A DNA stretch of 64,000 nucleotides from Nitrincola tibetensis (GCF_003284585.1 NZ_QKRX01000003.1:374540-438539); one strand, 5' to 3'. Positions 9,666 through 19,486 are shown, counted from the stretch's first letter. Made by a program: numbers and translations. The notes: generated from the sequence alone by a model not told the origin.

Positions 9666-11006
9666 ATGGAGTGTACAGGGATGAGTCAGGTTGCTTTTTT
9701 AACATCGAAGCAGATGGAGTTAAGTACTTTCATTGCTGCGATTGATGATCAGATAAACCAGTTACTCCATGAAATCTTATCGCACCCGGACTTTAAAGCG
9801 TTGAAGTCTGGGTGGTATGGACTCGCCTATTTGTTAGATGAAACTGCAACTACGTCTGTGGTTGTTAGAATGTTAGACATATCTTACAAGGAGTTACTGA
9901 AAGACTTTGAGTGCTCAATGGAATTCGATCAAAGTCATATCTTTGACAAGATTTACAGTCAAGAGTTTGGCAGTGCAGGTGGAACGCCGTTTGGTGTTAT
10001 GCTCTGTGACCATCAACTTCATCTTCCAACTCAAGCGGCTCTTAATACCTACATTGGGTATTTGCACTCCTTATCTCAAATAGCCGCTGCAGCCTTTTGT
10101 CCCTTTATCCTTGGTGCTAACCCTGAATTGTTAGACCTCGACTCTTTCAAAAATCTATCAGTGCGAATTAACGCTTACAACACCTATCAACAGCATAAGT
10201 TTGTTAAGTGGAATGAATTTAGAGCGCATCCCGATGCTCGATTTATCGCAATGGCCTTACCAAGGATGATGATTGATACGCCTATTCATTGGCAGTCCAA
10301 AAATGGCTTTATGCTGAATGAAACGCTTGCATCTCGTCAGACAGATGATATCACTTGGATGAGTGCGGTTTATCCGATCGGGAAAATTCTAGCCAAATGC
10401 TTTGAATCGACAGGTTGGTTGGCTGAAATCTGTGGAATGAGGTTTCACAAGGCTGCGTTGCATCCACATGTCAGCGGATTAAAAAGTTTGGTTGATGATT
10501 ACCCCTGTTTACAAACAGAAACGCTGATTTACGATGAGTTGTCATTAATGCTGGCAGACATAGGTTTTATCAGCTTAACGTCGACAACAAACAGCGATCA
10601 ATCAATTGTGTACTCGGCTCCTAGTCTCCACAGTCCACCCACCTTAGAGGCTAGAGTGTCGAATGAGAGTGCCAAGTATGCCGCTCAGCTTCAGTACGTT
10701 CTTTGTGTTTCACGCTTCTCGCACTACCTGAAAATTTTGATGCGAAACAAGGTGGGCAGTTTTACTTCAGCTGAAGAATGTCAGTCTTTTCTTAAAGGAT
10801 GGCTGCTCAATTATACCATGTCAACGAGCGATGCTTCTGAGCATTTATTGGCTAAATATCCGTTGCGTGAAGTGGATGTTAAGGTGTTTGAGCTTGCTGG
10901 ACAGGCGGGAGTGTTTAAATGTGCTGTGAAACTATCACCGCATTACCAACTGGAATGTGTTGAGACAGAAGTGTTTTTCTCAACTGATATTTCGAAACCT
11001 ATTTAA
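9666..11006 (+). CDS. Second TssC-family protein (ImpD/TssC2-like), lacking the N-terminal arm
   Basis: This is a divergent paralogue of the preceding tssC, 446 residues. Core motifs align in order: [67 protein letters not shown] and YPLREVDVKVFE. It starts directly at the core helix and lacks about the first 55 residues of TssC, the arm that contributes to sheath subunit linkage. The known imp loci (for example Rhizobium impC/impD) also carry two EvpB-family genes in tandem, so the arrangement is established. The role of the second copy is unclear; it could cap or modify the sheath. AGGGG at 9653-9657 precedes the ATG. Confidence 0.85.
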   Translation: MECTGMSQVAFLTSKQMELSTFIAAIDDQINQLLHEILSHPDFKALKSGWYGLAYLLDETATTSVVVRMLDISYKELLKDFECSMEFDQSHIFDKIYSQEFGSAGGTPFGVMLCDHQLHLPTQAALNTYIGYLHSLSQIAAAAFCPFILGANPELLDLDSFKNLSVRINAYNTYQQHKFVKWNEFRAHPDARFIAMALPRMMIDTPIHWQSKNGFMLNETLASRQTDDITWMSAVYPIGKILAKCFESTGWLAEICGMRFHKAALHPHVSGLKSLVDDYPCLQTETLIYDELSLMLADIGFISLTSTTNSDQSIVYSAPSLHSPPTLEARVSNESAKYAAQLQYVLCVSRFSHYLKILMRNKVGSFTSAEECQSFLKGWLLNYTMSTSDASEHLLAKYPLREVDVKVFELAGQAGVFKCAVKLSPHYQLECVETEVFFSTDISKPI

Positions 11007-11038
11007 CGCGTTATCACATCCAGCAACAGAGGACGTTC

Positions 11039-11488
11039 ATGTCGCAGACGTTTTTAACCAGCTTTTTTGATGATGATTCTGACCAGTTAGTCGAACAGGC
11101 TCTGTCCCCGAGGCAGCAAGCTCAAGCATACATAGATTCCGTTTTGTCGGATGTTGATCGATTGTTGAACTCGAAAATGAACATAGAGTTTTACGAGTCC
11201 GTTGCATTTGATCAATTGCTCAGCTTTGGTGTCGTTGATTTTTCAACGATTAACATCGCTTCAAAAGAGAGCTTAGAGCACCTGCGTCAAGTACTGATTA
11301 AAACGCTTGCTACGAACGAGCCACGCTTAACGGGTGTGAAAGTGGCCATCAAAGAGTCGGCTTTTAGCCAGGCACAAATAGCTTTTCAAATTGATGCGAT
11401 GCTTCTTCTCAGCGATGGGGCCGAGCTGATCATGTTTAATGCGGCGTTCGTTCCTGTAGTGAAAAGGTTTAGGCTTAGTCGATCATGA
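11039..11488 (+). CDS. tssE: TssE (gp25-like) T6SS baseplate wedge protein
   Basis: This is a gp25/TssE family protein of 149 residues. It has an N-terminal segment with DSVLSDVDRLLNSK, the recurring INIASKESLEHLRQVLIKTL part, and the core EPRLTGVKVAIKES that corresponds to the EPRL motif of gp25 proteins; this glutamate is conserved in phage T4 gp25 and TssE. It is predicted to be a baseplate wedge part that triggers sheath polymerisation. The stop overlaps the tssF start by four bases (ATGA), a coupling signature. Confidence 0.9.
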   Translation: MSQTFLTSFFDDDSDQLVEQALSPRQQAQAYIDSVLSDVDRLLNSKMNIEFYESVAFDQLLSFGVVDFSTINIASKESLEHLRQVLIKTLATNEPRLTGVKVAIKESAFSQAQIAFQIDAMLLLSDGAELIMFNAAFVPVVKRFRLSRS

Positions 11489-13314
11489 TGAAAAAAGAAC
11501 TTATTGATTACTATCAAAAAGAATTGCATTACCTTGAACGTGTTGGGCAGACCTTCTCTCAAAAATACCCAAAAATCGCGCATCGATTGCAAATGACGGA
11601 TCAAGGGGGGCGTGATCCACATGTTGAGCGCCTGATTCAAGCGACGGCACTGCTGAATGCTCGTATACGAGCCAAGCTTGAAGATGATTATCCTGAGCTC
11701 ACTCAATCAGTATTTGATCTGATTTATCCGCATTATTTAAAACCAATACCTAGCCATTCGGTTGTTTGCTTCGATCCCGACCTCGAGACGTCAGCGCCAG
11801 TGAGCATTCCACGAGGTAGTGCGTTAGATAGCAGTGCTTCTGAAATGAAAAGCTGTCGTTTTACCACACTCTATGACGTCGATGTGTTGCCACTCAGACT
11901 CTGTCGGGCCTCTTTGCAATCGGCCCCTTTTGATGCTCCTCAAATTGCGCAGCTTCAACAGATTTCTGGTTTATTGCATCTCGAATTTGACCTAGGAAGT
12001 TTGGATTTTCAATCGTTAGACTCAATGCCACTAGAACGAGTGCGTGTGTATTTGAATGCACCTAAGCATATTGCGTATCCTCTTTACGAGTTGCTGTTTA
12101 ACCAGGTCCATTCATGGGTGATGGCTGAGTCAGAAGTAGACGTTCGGCCTATCAGTCTGGATTTATCAGGTATACAAGCTGTGGGTTTTAAAGATGAAGA
12201 AGCGGCGTGGGCGTACTCAGAGCAGTCTTCACCCGGCTATCGGTTATTGTCGGAGTTTTTTGTTTTTCCTGAAAAATTTCTATTTTTTGAACTCGATCTT
12301 TCTGCATTGCGACACATGCAACTTAAGACGAAGCGCTTTAGTCTGTTCTTTTATCTTAAGAGTGCTTACGACGAAATCGCGCCTCACGTCAAGGCATCGC
12401 ATTTTCAACTCTACGCCACGCCAATTATCAACCTTTATTCACAATTGGCAGAGAATGTTCGTCTCACCCATACGCGCACGTCTTATCCAGTTGTGGCTGA
12501 TTCAAGAGATCCGGAGGCTGTGCAGATCTATTCAGTAAAAACAGCTACCCTTTCCAGTGATCAAAGCGCGCCTGTACGGCTAAAACGTTTTTTTGACTTC
12601 GATGCGAGTCTCGATATTGATGATTTAAGTCGTCCCTTTTGGCATTTGCACCAAGAGACGTCAACGAGTGAATCGCAGGGAGTCGAGTTGTCGATATCAC
12701 TGCATAATCTTCCGCTTGATATCCTAACGAAGGATACGACTCTTCTGTTTTTAGACTGCTTAGTTACGAATGGAAACTGCCCTCATCAACTATGGAAATC
12801 TGGCAAACTCAAAGAGTTAGAGTTAGCGGAAATTAAGCCTGGTATTGAAAAGGCAAGAACACTTTTGGCTTTTAAGCCCGCGAGTTTTGATCATCAAAAG
12901 GGACAGCATTGGAAGTTAATATCTCACCTTAACCTGAACTATTTGAGTCTAAGTAAAGAAGGAACAGCAGGGCGTGTGTTAAAAGAAATCCTATCGCTCT
13001 ATGATTTCAAGAACAGTCCTGAGACACGGAAAATGATTGATAGTTTGTCGGTAGCATCTGTCGATATGGAAATGAGACGTGTTGTATCTGCATCGGGAGT
13101 CTTTTTTTTCTGCCGGGGACATCGTTTTCATGTAAAGCTTGATGCTCATGATTTTCCGGGCGCGAGCGCATTTCTCTTTTGCTCAGTGCTTGACCGATTT
13201 TTGGCGCTGTATACTCAAATTAACTCCTTTACTCAATTAGATGTCAGCTTCAACCAGCATGAGGAGTGCGTCTACTCCTGGCCGCCAAGGACGGGTGATC
13301 AATGTTTGATTTAA
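11485..13314 (+). CDS. tssF: TssF (VasA/ImpG) T6SS baseplate protein
   Basis: This is a 609-residue TssF, the normal length. The diagnostic N-terminus is present (YYQKELHYLERVGQTFSQKYPKIA, then RDPHVERLIQATALLNARI, then YPHYLKPIPSHSV). In contractile injection systems TssF with TssG and TssE forms the baseplate wedge, related to phage T4 gp6/gp7. It is coupled to tssE by an ATGA overlap and overlaps tssG by 13 bases. Nothing suggests truncation. Confidence 0.95.
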   Translation: MMKKELIDYYQKELHYLERVGQTFSQKYPKIAHRLQMTDQGGRDPHVERLIQATALLNARIRAKLEDDYPELTQSVFDLIYPHYLKPIPSHSVVCFDPDLETSAPVSIPRGSALDSSASEMKSCRFTTLYDVDVLPLRLCRASLQSAPFDAPQIAQLQQISGLLHLEFDLGSLDFQSLDSMPLERVRVYLNAPKHIAYPLYELLFNQVHSWVMAESEVDVRPISLDLSGIQAVGFKDEEAAWAYSEQSSPGYRLLSEFFVFPEKFLFFELDLSALRHMQLKTKRFSLFFYLKSAYDEIAPHVKASHFQLYATPIINLYSQLAENVRLTHTRTSYPVVADSRDPEAVQIYSVKTATLSSDQSAPVRLKRFFDFDASLDIDDLSRPFWHLHQETSTSESQGVELSISLHNLPLDILTKDTTLLFLDCLVTNGNCPHQLWKSGKLKELELAEIKPGIEKARTLLAFKPASFDHQKGQHWKLISHLNLNYLSLSKEGTAGRVLKEILSLYDFKNSPETRKMIDSLSVASVDMEMRRVVSASGVFFFCRGHRFHVKLDAHDFPGASAFLFCSVLDRFLALYTQINSFTQLDVSFNQHEECVYSWPPRTGDQCLI

Positions 13315-14333
13315 GTTTTTATTTGCGCTATCGCCCAGTAGAGTATGATTTTTATCAGTTTATACGTCTTGCAGAATGTGTATATGCTGAGATAAACGGC
13401 CCTAACCCTGGATTTGCACCCTCTGATCAGCCATTAGAGGATGAGTTTATTCGGTTTTCTCAGGTTTCAGAATTGTGCTTTCGAACGCAGAGCGTGCATG
13501 AAGTTAAAGTAGAGTCAGAGCAGCCAAAACAACTTCATCTATTGGTCAGTGCTTTCGGACTTTATGGTGCGAATGGAGTGTTACCTCCTTTTTATACCGA
13601 ACTTATTCAGCAGCGAGCTAGGCAAGGAGATTCTGCCTTAAAGTCGTTTTTAGATGCTGTTAACAGCCGTACCCTAAGTTTTCTTCTAGCGGCTTGGAAT
13701 CGGAATCGATATCCCTTTATTCATGAGAGGCGGCAACGGCTTGCTCAAAATTCGTCTTTTCGTGGAGAAGACCTTATTGCTGGTTTTGCAGGAGCTCATT
13801 CTCATCTCATTGAAAATGAGCCTATTCTAAATCAAATATCAAATTTTTTTTGTGGCTATTTTTCACACCAGCGAAAAACTCTCGTTGGCTTGAATGCAAT
13901 ATTAACTAAGGTCATTGGTGTTCGTGTCCAAACAACACAATTTTATGCCCAGTATTACTCTTTATCTAAATCTGAGCGTAACCAGTTAGGAAAGAAATCA
14001 GTATGCTTAGGGCAAGACTGTGTTTTAGGTGCAGAGATCATGGATGGTAATCGAAGCGTATTGATTACAACTGAACCACTTGATTATCAAGTGTTTGAGT
14101 CTTTGCAGCCAGATGCTATTTTATATCAGAGAGTCTTTAATGTATGTCTGCAGTATTTAGGTATCGGTTATGATGTTTCATTACAACCCATTCTTAAAGC
14201 GAAAGAAGTTCCTCCTTTAAATTTAACAAATAAAAGGGTTACCAACCCAATTAGATTAGGCTATAATTCATGGCTCAAAAATAAGACGCATGCATCGGAT
14301 GCTGCTAACGTAGTCTTTATGTTAGCAAATTAA
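13302..14333 (+). CDS. tssG: TssG (VasB/ImpH) T6SS baseplate protein
   Basis: This is a 343-residue TssG. Family features include FYQFIRLAECVYAEI near the N-terminus, VSAFGLYGANGVLPPFYTE (the conserved GL.G..G.LP..YTE signature), and the C-terminal GYDVSLQPILKAKEVPPL followed by LGYNSWL, the usual 'LG.tsWL' ending. It works as the partner of TssF in the wedge. It ends 21 bases before the kinase gene and is part of the same operon. Confidence 0.93.
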   Translation: MFDLSFYLRYRPVEYDFYQFIRLAECVYAEINGPNPGFAPSDQPLEDEFIRFSQVSELCFRTQSVHEVKVESEQPKQLHLLVSAFGLYGANGVLPPFYTELIQQRARQGDSALKSFLDAVNSRTLSFLLAAWNRNRYPFIHERRQRLAQNSSFRGEDLIAGFAGAHSHLIENEPILNQISNFFCGYFSHQRKTLVGLNAILTKVIGVRVQTTQFYAQYYSLSKSERNQLGKKSVCLGQDCVLGAEIMDGNRSVLITTEPLDYQVFESLQPDAILYQRVFNVCLQYLGIGYDVSLQPILKAKEVPPLNLTNKRVTNPIRLGYNSWLKNKTHASDAANVVFMLAN

Positions 14334-14354
14334 CTTTAGGGAATGAGTTGAGAA

Positions 14355-16040
14355 ATGGAGTCATTAGGACGATACCAGCTTATAAGGATGTTAGGTGAAG
14401 GCGCCATGTCACAGGTGTATCTGGCGTATGACCCTAAACTCCAGCGAGAGTTGGCTATTAAACTCTTGAAGCCTGAATTTTCTCATGAAAATCAGCGAGT
14501 TGATTTATTTCTAAACGAGATACAACTATCGGGTCGGCTGCATCATCCCAATATTGTTTCGATCTTTGATATTGGTCAAATCGATCAATTACATTTTATA
14601 TTAATGCAATATTTTGCATCTCAGAACTTAGAATCTTGGCTGATCGATAATCCAGACCCACCTATAGAAAAGTTACTTGATATTGTATCACAGCTACTTA
14701 AAGCGATTGAACATGCGCACTCAAAAGGCATTTACCATCGTGATATAAAGCCAAGTAATATATTAATTAATGAAGAGGGTCATGTTCAGCTTACCGATTT
14801 TGGTGTAGCATATTTCAATGAGTCAGATGCAATAGAGGATGCCTTTGTCGTGGGTACACCTCTATATATGGCACCAGAACAATTAAAGGGCGAAGTCCCT
14901 ACCGTTCAGAGTGATTTATATTCAATTGGTGTTTTGATTTATTATTTAGTGTTTGGGAAGTTGCCCTTCCAAGCAAGTACGCTAAAAGATTTAGATGCAC
15001 TGATTCAAGAGTCTGATGTTGATCTTGGCTCTAAGCAAATTCCTCCGACACTTAAAAAAATAATTCGAAAGCTGCTTCACAAAAATCCTGCATTCAGGTA
15101 TCGATCTGCAACGGAACTACTAAAACAAGTTGAAGCGTTACGCGTAGAAATTAAAACAAAGAGCCAATCCTTTTTTAATATAAAAATGAGCACAACTTGG
15201 CGCCATACTTGCCTGATTACCAGTGCTATCGGACTTTTGTGTGCCGTCTTGCTTTATTTTACGTTAAGTCAATTAACGAGTAGTTTGCAAAGTACTTTGA
15301 TTGCTTATGGTGATATGTACGTATCGCAGATGCATGACCACCTTTCCGAACCTGTATTGTTAGACGACAGGGACTCTATGAATGCCATTATCAATCGTTT
15401 TTCAAGTGCAGATGAAATTGTTTACCTTCATCTACTTGATAATAAAGGTATTATTATAGCCTCTACCGATGCAGAGCTTGTCGGCAATCCGCGATCTTTT
15501 CCTGAAGGAGTGGTTAGGCTCACCTCACCCTCTAGAAATGATGTATATCATTATCGATTAGGTGAATCAAACGCTGATTTGTATTTGTTTTCAACTCAAA
15601 TTGACTATGCGCAAAGGACGCTAGGGCGTATACAAGTAGGGATTCAACCCAGTCAAATTAAGCATATAGCGAATAAAACATTAACCTATTTGATTGGTTT
15701 TGTTGTGTTAATTTGCCTACTGGTAACCTCCGTGCTGTATTTGGTCTATAAAAACTTCTTCAATAAAGTTCAGTCTGTGAGTTCAGCGATACAAAGTCTC
15801 TATGCAGGAAATTTTTACACGCGCTTGCCTGTTGATTCCTCTGAAGAAGTTGGTGCTCTGAATATGCAGTTTAATGATCTTGCCGAGCAGTTAGAGAATT
15901 TTTTTGAGAATAGTCTGAATCTAGAAACATCAAATCGGTCTCCAAGGGCGAAAGAGAGTTCTCAAGCTGTTCAGGATGAAACCGCTCCTGAAATAGCCGT
16001 AGATAAAACCGTGATCATCAACCTCGATAAAGGGAATTAA
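14355..16040 (+). CDS. Membrane Ser/Thr protein kinase with periplasmic and HAMP domains, PpkA-like
   Basis: This is a Hanks-type kinase of 561 residues. The catalytic parts are complete: Gly-rich loop GEGAMSQV (14-21), Lys36, Glu55, HRDIKPSN (128-135), DFG (148-150) and APE (173-175). A membrane helix at about 285-305, a periplasmic sensor-like domain (about 306-443), a second helix (444-466) and a HAMP region (467-515) follow. The tail holds DKTVIINLD with Thr552, which looks like an FHA-docking phosphothreonine (Thr, +3 Ile). Together with the PP2C and TagF this implies the threonine phosphorylation pathway known from P. aeruginosa PpkA/PppA/Fha1. The HAMP plus extracytoplasmic domain suggests signal input from the envelope. 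The FHA partner gene is not in the window. Confidence 0.9.
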   Translation: MESLGRYQLIRMLGEGAMSQVYLAYDPKLQRELAIKLLKPEFSHENQRVDLFLNEIQLSGRLHHPNIVSIFDIGQIDQLHFILMQYFASQNLESWLIDNPDPPIEKLLDIVSQLLKAIEHAHSKGIYHRDIKPSNILINEEGHVQLTDFGVAYFNESDAIEDAFVVGTPLYMAPEQLKGEVPTVQSDLYSIGVLIYYLVFGKLPFQASTLKDLDALIQESDVDLGSKQIPPTLKKIIRKLLHKNPAFRYRSATELLKQVEALRVEIKTKSQSFFNIKMSTTWRHTCLITSAIGLLCAVLLYFTLSQLTSSLQSTLIAYGDMYVSQMHDHLSEPVLLDDRDSMNAIINRFSSADEIVYLHLLDNKGIIIASTDAELVGNPRSFPEGVVRLTSPSRNDVYHYRLGESNADLYLFSTQIDYAQRTLGRIQVGIQPSQIKHIANKTLTYLIGFVVLICLLVTSVLYLVYKNFFNKVQSVSSAIQSLYAGNFYTRLPVDSSEEVGALNMQFNDLAEQLENFFENSLNLETSNRSPRAKESSQAVQDETAPEIAVDKTVIINLDKGN

Positions 16041-16042
16041 AT

Positions 16043-18679
16043 ATGGATGCAAGGGCTTTGATTGGTAAACTCTCGGATACAGCACGCCAAGGTGTTGAGA
16101 CGGCGGCCTCTGTCGCGGTCGGACATCGGCATTATTCCGTGGAGCTTGAGCATTTAGTGATTGGTTTGCTGCGGACTGAAACCAATACCTTAGCCATCTT
16201 GTTAGCCCCTTATCAGTTGAATGCAACGCTAATGATCGAAGCCATGGAGCATTCCATCGCTCACTTTGATCAAGGCAATCACCATGCACCATCATTTTCT
16301 TCACAAGTCATTGATGTGTTTAAAAAAGCTTGGATGCTTTCTAGCTTAGAGTATGGTTTACCAGCTATTTCTTCTGCAGCCTGCCTCGTTGTTTTATTTC
16401 GAGAGGAGTCTCTGCGTTTATTGATGCTCTCCCGCTGTCGTTTTCTAGAAAAGGTGGATTTAGATCGAATTGTGAGAGAAGGGCAATGGCTTGCGCGGCA
16501 AGAGTTAGAGCAAACTTCGTCAATTGATCCAGAGGTACCCGTTGCAGAAAATGACTCAATTAATATGCCGGGACTGCCAAAAAAAGCATCAGCGTTGGAA
16601 CGATATACCCTAGATCTCACTGAGCGGGCGCGTGCTGGTGAAATAGACCCTGTCACAGGGCGAGAATCCGAAGTGCGACAAGTCATTGATATTCTGTGTC
16701 GCCGTCGACAAAACAATCCATTACTGGCGGGTGAGGCTGGTGTTGGTAAAACGGCCATTGTTGAAGGCTTGGCGCTGCGTATTGTTGCCGGACAAGTGCC
16801 TGATTCTTTAAAACAAGTTGTCATCAGAGTCTTGGACTTAACCCTCTTGCAAGCTGGAGCGGGTGTCCGAGGAGAGTTTGAGCAACGTTTGAAGTCTGTT
16901 GTTGAAGAGGTTAAACAATCATCGGTGCCGGTGATCTTGTTTATTGATGAAGCACATACGTTGGTTGGTGCTGGTGGATCTAACGGACAGGGTGATGCTG
17001 CCAATATTTTAAAGCCAGCGTTAGCACGTGGTGAGTTAAGAACATTAGCAGCAACCACTTGGGCGGAGTATAAAGGGTTTTTTGAAAAAGATGCGGCGCT
17101 CACTCGACGTTTTCAGGTGGTTAAAGTCGAAGAGCCGTCGATTGAGGTTGCTTGTGCAATGTTGCGAGCGGTTGCCAGTCGATTTGAAACACACCATGGA
17201 GTTGTTGTGTTAGCCGAGGCGATAGAGGCAGCCGTAACACTTAGCAAGCGCTATATTAGTGGTCGACAGCTTCCTGATGTCGGTATTTCATTGTTGGATA
17301 CGGCTTGTTCGCGGGTGAGTATGCAGTATCAGCGTCATCCTTCTATTCTTGAAGACCTGCAGGGTGAAATGGAAGCGCTGCGAGTCCAAGTGCAGCGCCT
17401 TGAGCGTGAGCAGGTCCTGTATGGTACAGAGCAGCAAGCACTTGCGGGTTTAAATGAAACCCTGGCACATTTAGAAATACGTGAAACTGAAATTCTACAG
17501 CGCTGGCATGATGAGCGTACGCGTGTTGATCGTATTATTTCAATTCGCAACTCGTTGCTGGAAGATGGGCAGGAGAAGGCATCACTGTTGAAAGAGTTGA
17601 ATCACCTGCAAAATGAATTGAACGAGATTCAGGGTGAAGCTCCATTGGTTCGTCCTCATGTTGATAAACAAGTTGTTTCAGAGGTTGTTTCAGCCTGGAC
17701 GGGCATACCTGCGGGCAAAATGCTATCGGATGAACTCGTGAGAGTGATGTCTCTACGCCAAGAGTTAGGGAAACGTATTATTGGACAAGATCATGCATTA
17801 GATCGTGTCAGCGAAAGTATTCGTGTTTCCAAAGCCGGACTGGCCGATCCGAATCAGCCGCTAGCCGTGTTTATGTTTTGTGGAACGAGTGGTGTTGGTA
17901 AAACTGAAACCGCGCTTGCACTGGCTGATTTGATTTATGGAGGCGAACAAAACCTAACGGTCATTAACCTATCAGAATATAAAGAAGAACATAAAGTATC
18001 CTTGTTGATGGGTGCCCCGCCGGGATATGTCGGTTACGGGGAAGGTGGAGTGTTAACAGAAGCCGTCAGACGCAAACCTTACAGCGTGATTTTGTTAGAT
18101 GAAGTTGAAAAGGCTCACCCAAGTATCCAAGATATATTTTATCAAGTGTTTGATAAAGGGATGTTAAAAGATGGGGAAGGACGTGATATCGATTTTCGCA
18201 ATACGTTAATTATCATGACCTCCAATGCGGGCACAGAAACACTTTCTGCTTGGCATCATGACTCGGAAGCGGATCAGGATTTAGCCAGCATTGATCGCTT
18301 GATCAAACCCGAATTGCTGCACTATTTCAAGCCTGCTTTCTTAGGACGTATTAGCATTGTTCCGTATTTACCGCTGCGGGATGAGGCGATGCAAGGAATC
18401 GTGGCACTGCAGTTAGATCGGGTGGTTCAGCGCATGCACATGGAGCATGGCATTGAGTTACGGTACGGTGCTGATGTTGTCAATGCTATCGTTTCTCGCT
18501 GTCAAGAAGTGGACACGGGTGCGAGAAATGCTATCCACATTATTAAGAAACAACTTTTGCCACAACTTTCATTGGCCATATTGAATCACCTTGGTAGCGG
18601 TGTTGAGCTAACTTCCTTGCTGATTTTGGTAGATGATCATGGGCAGTTGGGTCTTTCTGTGAATGGGGGTTCTCAATGA
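16043..18679 (+). CDS. tssH: TssH (ClpV) AAA+ sheath-recycling ATPase
   Basis: ClpV is the 878-residue hexameric unfoldase that disassembles contracted TssB/TssC sheaths. The N-terminal Clp repeat domain (about 1-160) is followed by the first AAA module with Walker A GEAGVGKT (230-237) and Walker B LFIDEAHTL, then a coiled-coil middle domain (about 440-530). The second AAA module has Walker A GTSGVGKT (614-621), LLDEVEKAHP and the LMGAPPGYVGYGEGG pore region. The ClpV-type short middle domain and N-domain distinguish it from ClpB. It starts two bases after the kinase stop. Confidence 0.95.
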   Translation: MDARALIGKLSDTARQGVETAASVAVGHRHYSVELEHLVIGLLRTETNTLAILLAPYQLNATLMIEAMEHSIAHFDQGNHHAPSFSSQVIDVFKKAWMLSSLEYGLPAISSAACLVVLFREESLRLLMLSRCRFLEKVDLDRIVREGQWLARQELEQTSSIDPEVPVAENDSINMPGLPKKASALERYTLDLTERARAGEIDPVTGRESEVRQVIDILCRRRQNNPLLAGEAGVGKTAIVEGLALRIVAGQVPDSLKQVVIRVLDLTLLQAGAGVRGEFEQRLKSVVEEVKQSSVPVILFIDEAHTLVGAGGSNGQGDAANILKPALARGELRTLAATTWAEYKGFFEKDAALTRRFQVVKVEEPSIEVACAMLRAVASRFETHHGVVVLAEAIEAAVTLSKRYISGRQLPDVGISLLDTACSRVSMQYQRHPSILEDLQGEMEALRVQVQRLEREQVLYGTEQQALAGLNETLAHLEIRETEILQRWHDERTRVDRIISIRNSLLEDGQEKASLLKELNHLQNELNEIQGEAPLVRPHVDKQVVSEVVSAWTGIPAGKMLSDELVRVMSLRQELGKRIIGQDHALDRVSESIRVSKAGLADPNQPLAVFMFCGTSGVGKTETALALADLIYGGEQNLTVINLSEYKEEHKVSLLMGAPPGYVGYGEGGVLTEAVRRKPYSVILLDEVEKAHPSIQDIFYQVFDKGMLKDGEGRDIDFRNTLIIMTSNAGTETLSAWHHDSEADQDLASIDRLIKPELLHYFKPAFLGRISIVPYLPLRDEAMQGIVALQLDRVVQRMHMEHGIELRYGADVVNAIVSRCQEVDTGARNAIHIIKKQLLPQLSLAILNHLGSGVELTSLLILVDDHGQLGLSVNGGSQ

Positions 18680-19326
18680 AGACTCGTTGGCTAAGTATGG
18701 TATGGATAGCGCTATCTATATCAGGTTTTGCAGGTGCAGATACGACCTTGATCTCGGCAAAGGATATTAAACACAATTTTAGATTTGCGTTACCTGAGAA
18801 CTATCAACCGATGGGTATGCAATCGCATCCACGTTATCACGGTAATGTGTTGGTGTGGGCTCCCGTTCAGTCGGCATCTCAGTTGAATCAATTCAGACAA
18901 CTGCGTTTACTTGTCCTGACTGATTCAGCTGCCAGTCAAGGTTACGACTCGAACATTCAAGGATTGAGAGCCTATGCACAATCCATTTTGCAGACCTTAG
19001 AGGCTGGATGTGATCCGAACTCAATACACCTCACCGCTCAGGTTAAAGTTAATCGGGGTGTAGCATTTGATTGGCGTCAGACCTGTGTTAGCGGGGAAGG
19101 AGGTACTGCTTATCGAGTTGAACAAGGCCGCTTATTTATGTCCGAACTGGGTGTATTTGGATTAAGTCAGTTTGGCTACAGTACACGTCAGATTAATCAG
19201 GTTCCAGAAGCGGATCGGAACTGGTTTGCAAAGTTCTCTTTTAACTCGGATTTTTGTCATCATCAGATGGATTGTGGGCACGAAGGATACTTTCAAGAGG
19301 TCATCACGCTTCAATCTGATCAATAG
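18676..19326 (+). CDS. Exported protein of unknown function, coupled to clpV
   Basis: This is a 216-residue protein not matching any family I can name. A signal peptide (MKTRWLSMVWIALSISGFAGA, cleavage near residue 21) predicts the periplasm or beyond. The mature part has four to six cysteines (for example near CDPN, QTCVS, DFCHHQMDCGHEG), consistent with disulfides in an oxidising compartment. It shares an ATGA overlap with the clpV stop, so it is translated with the secretion operon. It could be an accessory envelope protein of the T6SS. It precedes hcp by about 220 bases. Confidence 0.65.
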   Translation: MKTRWLSMVWIALSISGFAGADTTLISAKDIKHNFRFALPENYQPMGMQSHPRYHGNVLVWAPVQSASQLNQFRQLRLLVLTDSAASQGYDSNIQGLRAYAQSILQTLEAGCDPNSIHLTAQVKVNRGVAFDWRQTCVSGEGGTAYRVEQGRLFMSELGVFGLSQFGYSTRQINQVPEADRNWFAKFSFNSDFCHHQMDCGHEGYFQEVITLQSDQ

Positions 19327-19351
19327 TAAAGATTCAACATATGTTAATCCC

Positions 19352-19375
19352 ATTGCTAGGCAAGTCCTTAGCAAT
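19352..19375 (+). terminator. Hairpin downstream of the clpV-linked exported gene
   Basis: ATTGCTAGG and CCTTAGCAAT pair around a CAAGT loop (one bulged base). It follows the end of the exported protein gene by 25 bases. There is no T-tract, so it may be a processing or 3'-end stabilising hairpin rather than a strong intrinsic terminator. It marks the boundary between the structural operon and hcp. Confidence 0.4.
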
Positions 19376-19486
19376 AGAAGGATCTATAGGTGAAAAATAA
19401 CTCCGCTCTGTAATGCAAATCGCACGACAGGGTGGGTTTTAGGAGGGATACATGTTGTGAGTAGTCGTGTATCTGTTATCAATGAC

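Noticed and set aside
16279-17103. A 274-codon open frame on the - strand inside clpV
   Set aside because: It is antisense to a strongly conserved ATPase, has no ribosome site and a composition rich in Ser/Arg/Thr, typical of a shadow frame.
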